Origin: Dehalococcoidia bacterium
GTDB taxonomy: Bacteria; Chloroflexota; Dehalococcoidia; GIF9; AB-539-J10
Assembly (NCBI GenBank): GCA_023128875.1
Contig: JAGMDB010000106.1
Span: 1 to 5,295, forward strand
Reading direction: 5' to 3'
DNA length: 5,295 nucleotides
Part shown: positions 4,978-5,295 of the stretch, piece by piece
How the letters are laid out: every line of letters begins with the position of its first letter
Position numbering within the stretch: the first letter of the stretch is position 1
Notes under the pieces: generated by a model
Told to the model about the DNA's origin: nothing
Seen by the model: only the letters and a program-made list of their open reading frames with translations
Database searches by the model: none
Made by a program: the position numbers and the translations under genes

Positions 4978-5295
4978 ATGAACAACGATTTCAGAAGACT
5001 AAGCAGGATAATAGTTACCGTTTTGGTAGTAACTCTACCGTTCTTAATAGGTGGCTGTGCGCCAGAATCTAAAACTCCCTCCTCCATACCAGAAAAGATA
5101 GAACTTGGTGAGCTAAAAGAACTTGAACGAAATATCGTAATAGAAGCGGAAGGAGAGACTTTACACTACTTGGAGGAGAAAAAATGGGCTGAGGATGAAT
5201 TCTCAAACCTGATGGAAGGGGGAGATAGATTCAGTTCCAGCCAAATTGAAGAATTTAAGGCAACCTATCAGGTGGATGCTGCTAACTTTGATGTA
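4978..5295 (+). CDS. putative lipoprotein, 3' end outside window
   Basis: The frame stays open from the ATG at 4978 to the window end (106 codons), so the gene continues beyond the right edge. The N-terminus is a type II signal peptide: a basic n-region (MNNDFRRLSR), a hydrophobic core (IIVTVLVVTLPF, 11-22), and a lipobox LIGGC with the lipidated Cys at 27. A Ser/Pro/Lys-rich linker (about 28-40) follows. The visible mature part, from about 41, is strongly acidic and probably helical (KIELGELKELERN, then HYLEEKKWAEDEF). The exported protein would be anchored to the outer face of the membrane. I do not recognise the domain, and its C-terminal part is missing, so solute-binding, structural or other roles cannot be told apart. 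TGAGGGG six bases upstream supports this start. Confidence 0.85.
   Translation, partial: MNNDFRRLSRIIVTVLVVTLPFLIGGCAPESKTPSSIPEKIELGELKELERNIVIEAEGETLHYLEEKKWAEDEFSNLMEGGDRFSSSQIEEFKATYQVDAANFDV

Overview
The window looks bacterial. It has Shine-Dalgarno-like sites, sigma70-type promoter matches, an ATGA-overlapping operon pair, and a lipoprotein signal ending in a Gly-Gly-Cys lipobox. GC content is moderate. The mix of proteins (a UPF0282-type metallo-beta-lactamase-fold protein, best known from archaea, a DUF523 protein, an Asp/Glu racemase relative and an Mth938-like protein) would fit an uncultured anaerobe, perhaps a Chloroflexota/Dehalococcoidia-like lineage. That placement is recall-based inference; there is no rRNA or marker gene here.

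Layout. At the left edge, a plus-strand reading frame (to 256) enters from outside the window and ends in a helix-turn-helix segment. It converges on an unrecognised 357-residue minus-strand gene (325-1398). That gene is preceded by a 244-base gap containing three A-tracts spaced about one helical turn apart. Next, on the minus strand, are an Asp/Glu racemase-family gene (1643-2341) with its own extended -10 promoter, then an overlapping pair in transcription order: UPF0282 MBL-fold protein (2929-3870) followed by a DUF523/TudS-like protein (2486-2932).

From 3992 onward all genes are on the plus strand: a small cysteine-rich zinc-ribbon-like protein (3992-4201) followed by an intrinsic terminator, a roughly 345-base gap, an Mth938/AAMDC-like protein (4547-4885), and the start of a lipoprotein (4978 to the window end, truncated).

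How they relate. The only strong functional link is the MBL-DUF523 pair, whose start and stop codons overlap, so the two are probably made together. One is a probable metal-dependent hydrolase. The other carries the three cysteines, Glu and Ser expected of a TudS-like [4Fe-4S] desulfurase. The racemase is downstream on the same strand but has a separate promoter. The plus-strand genes appear to be single units. I saw no CRISPR array, tRNA, rRNA, intact transposase or complete defence system. The more unusual points are the unrecognised 325-1398 protein with an isolated NPPW motif, the MBL/TudS-like pairing, and the Ser/Cys racemase active site.
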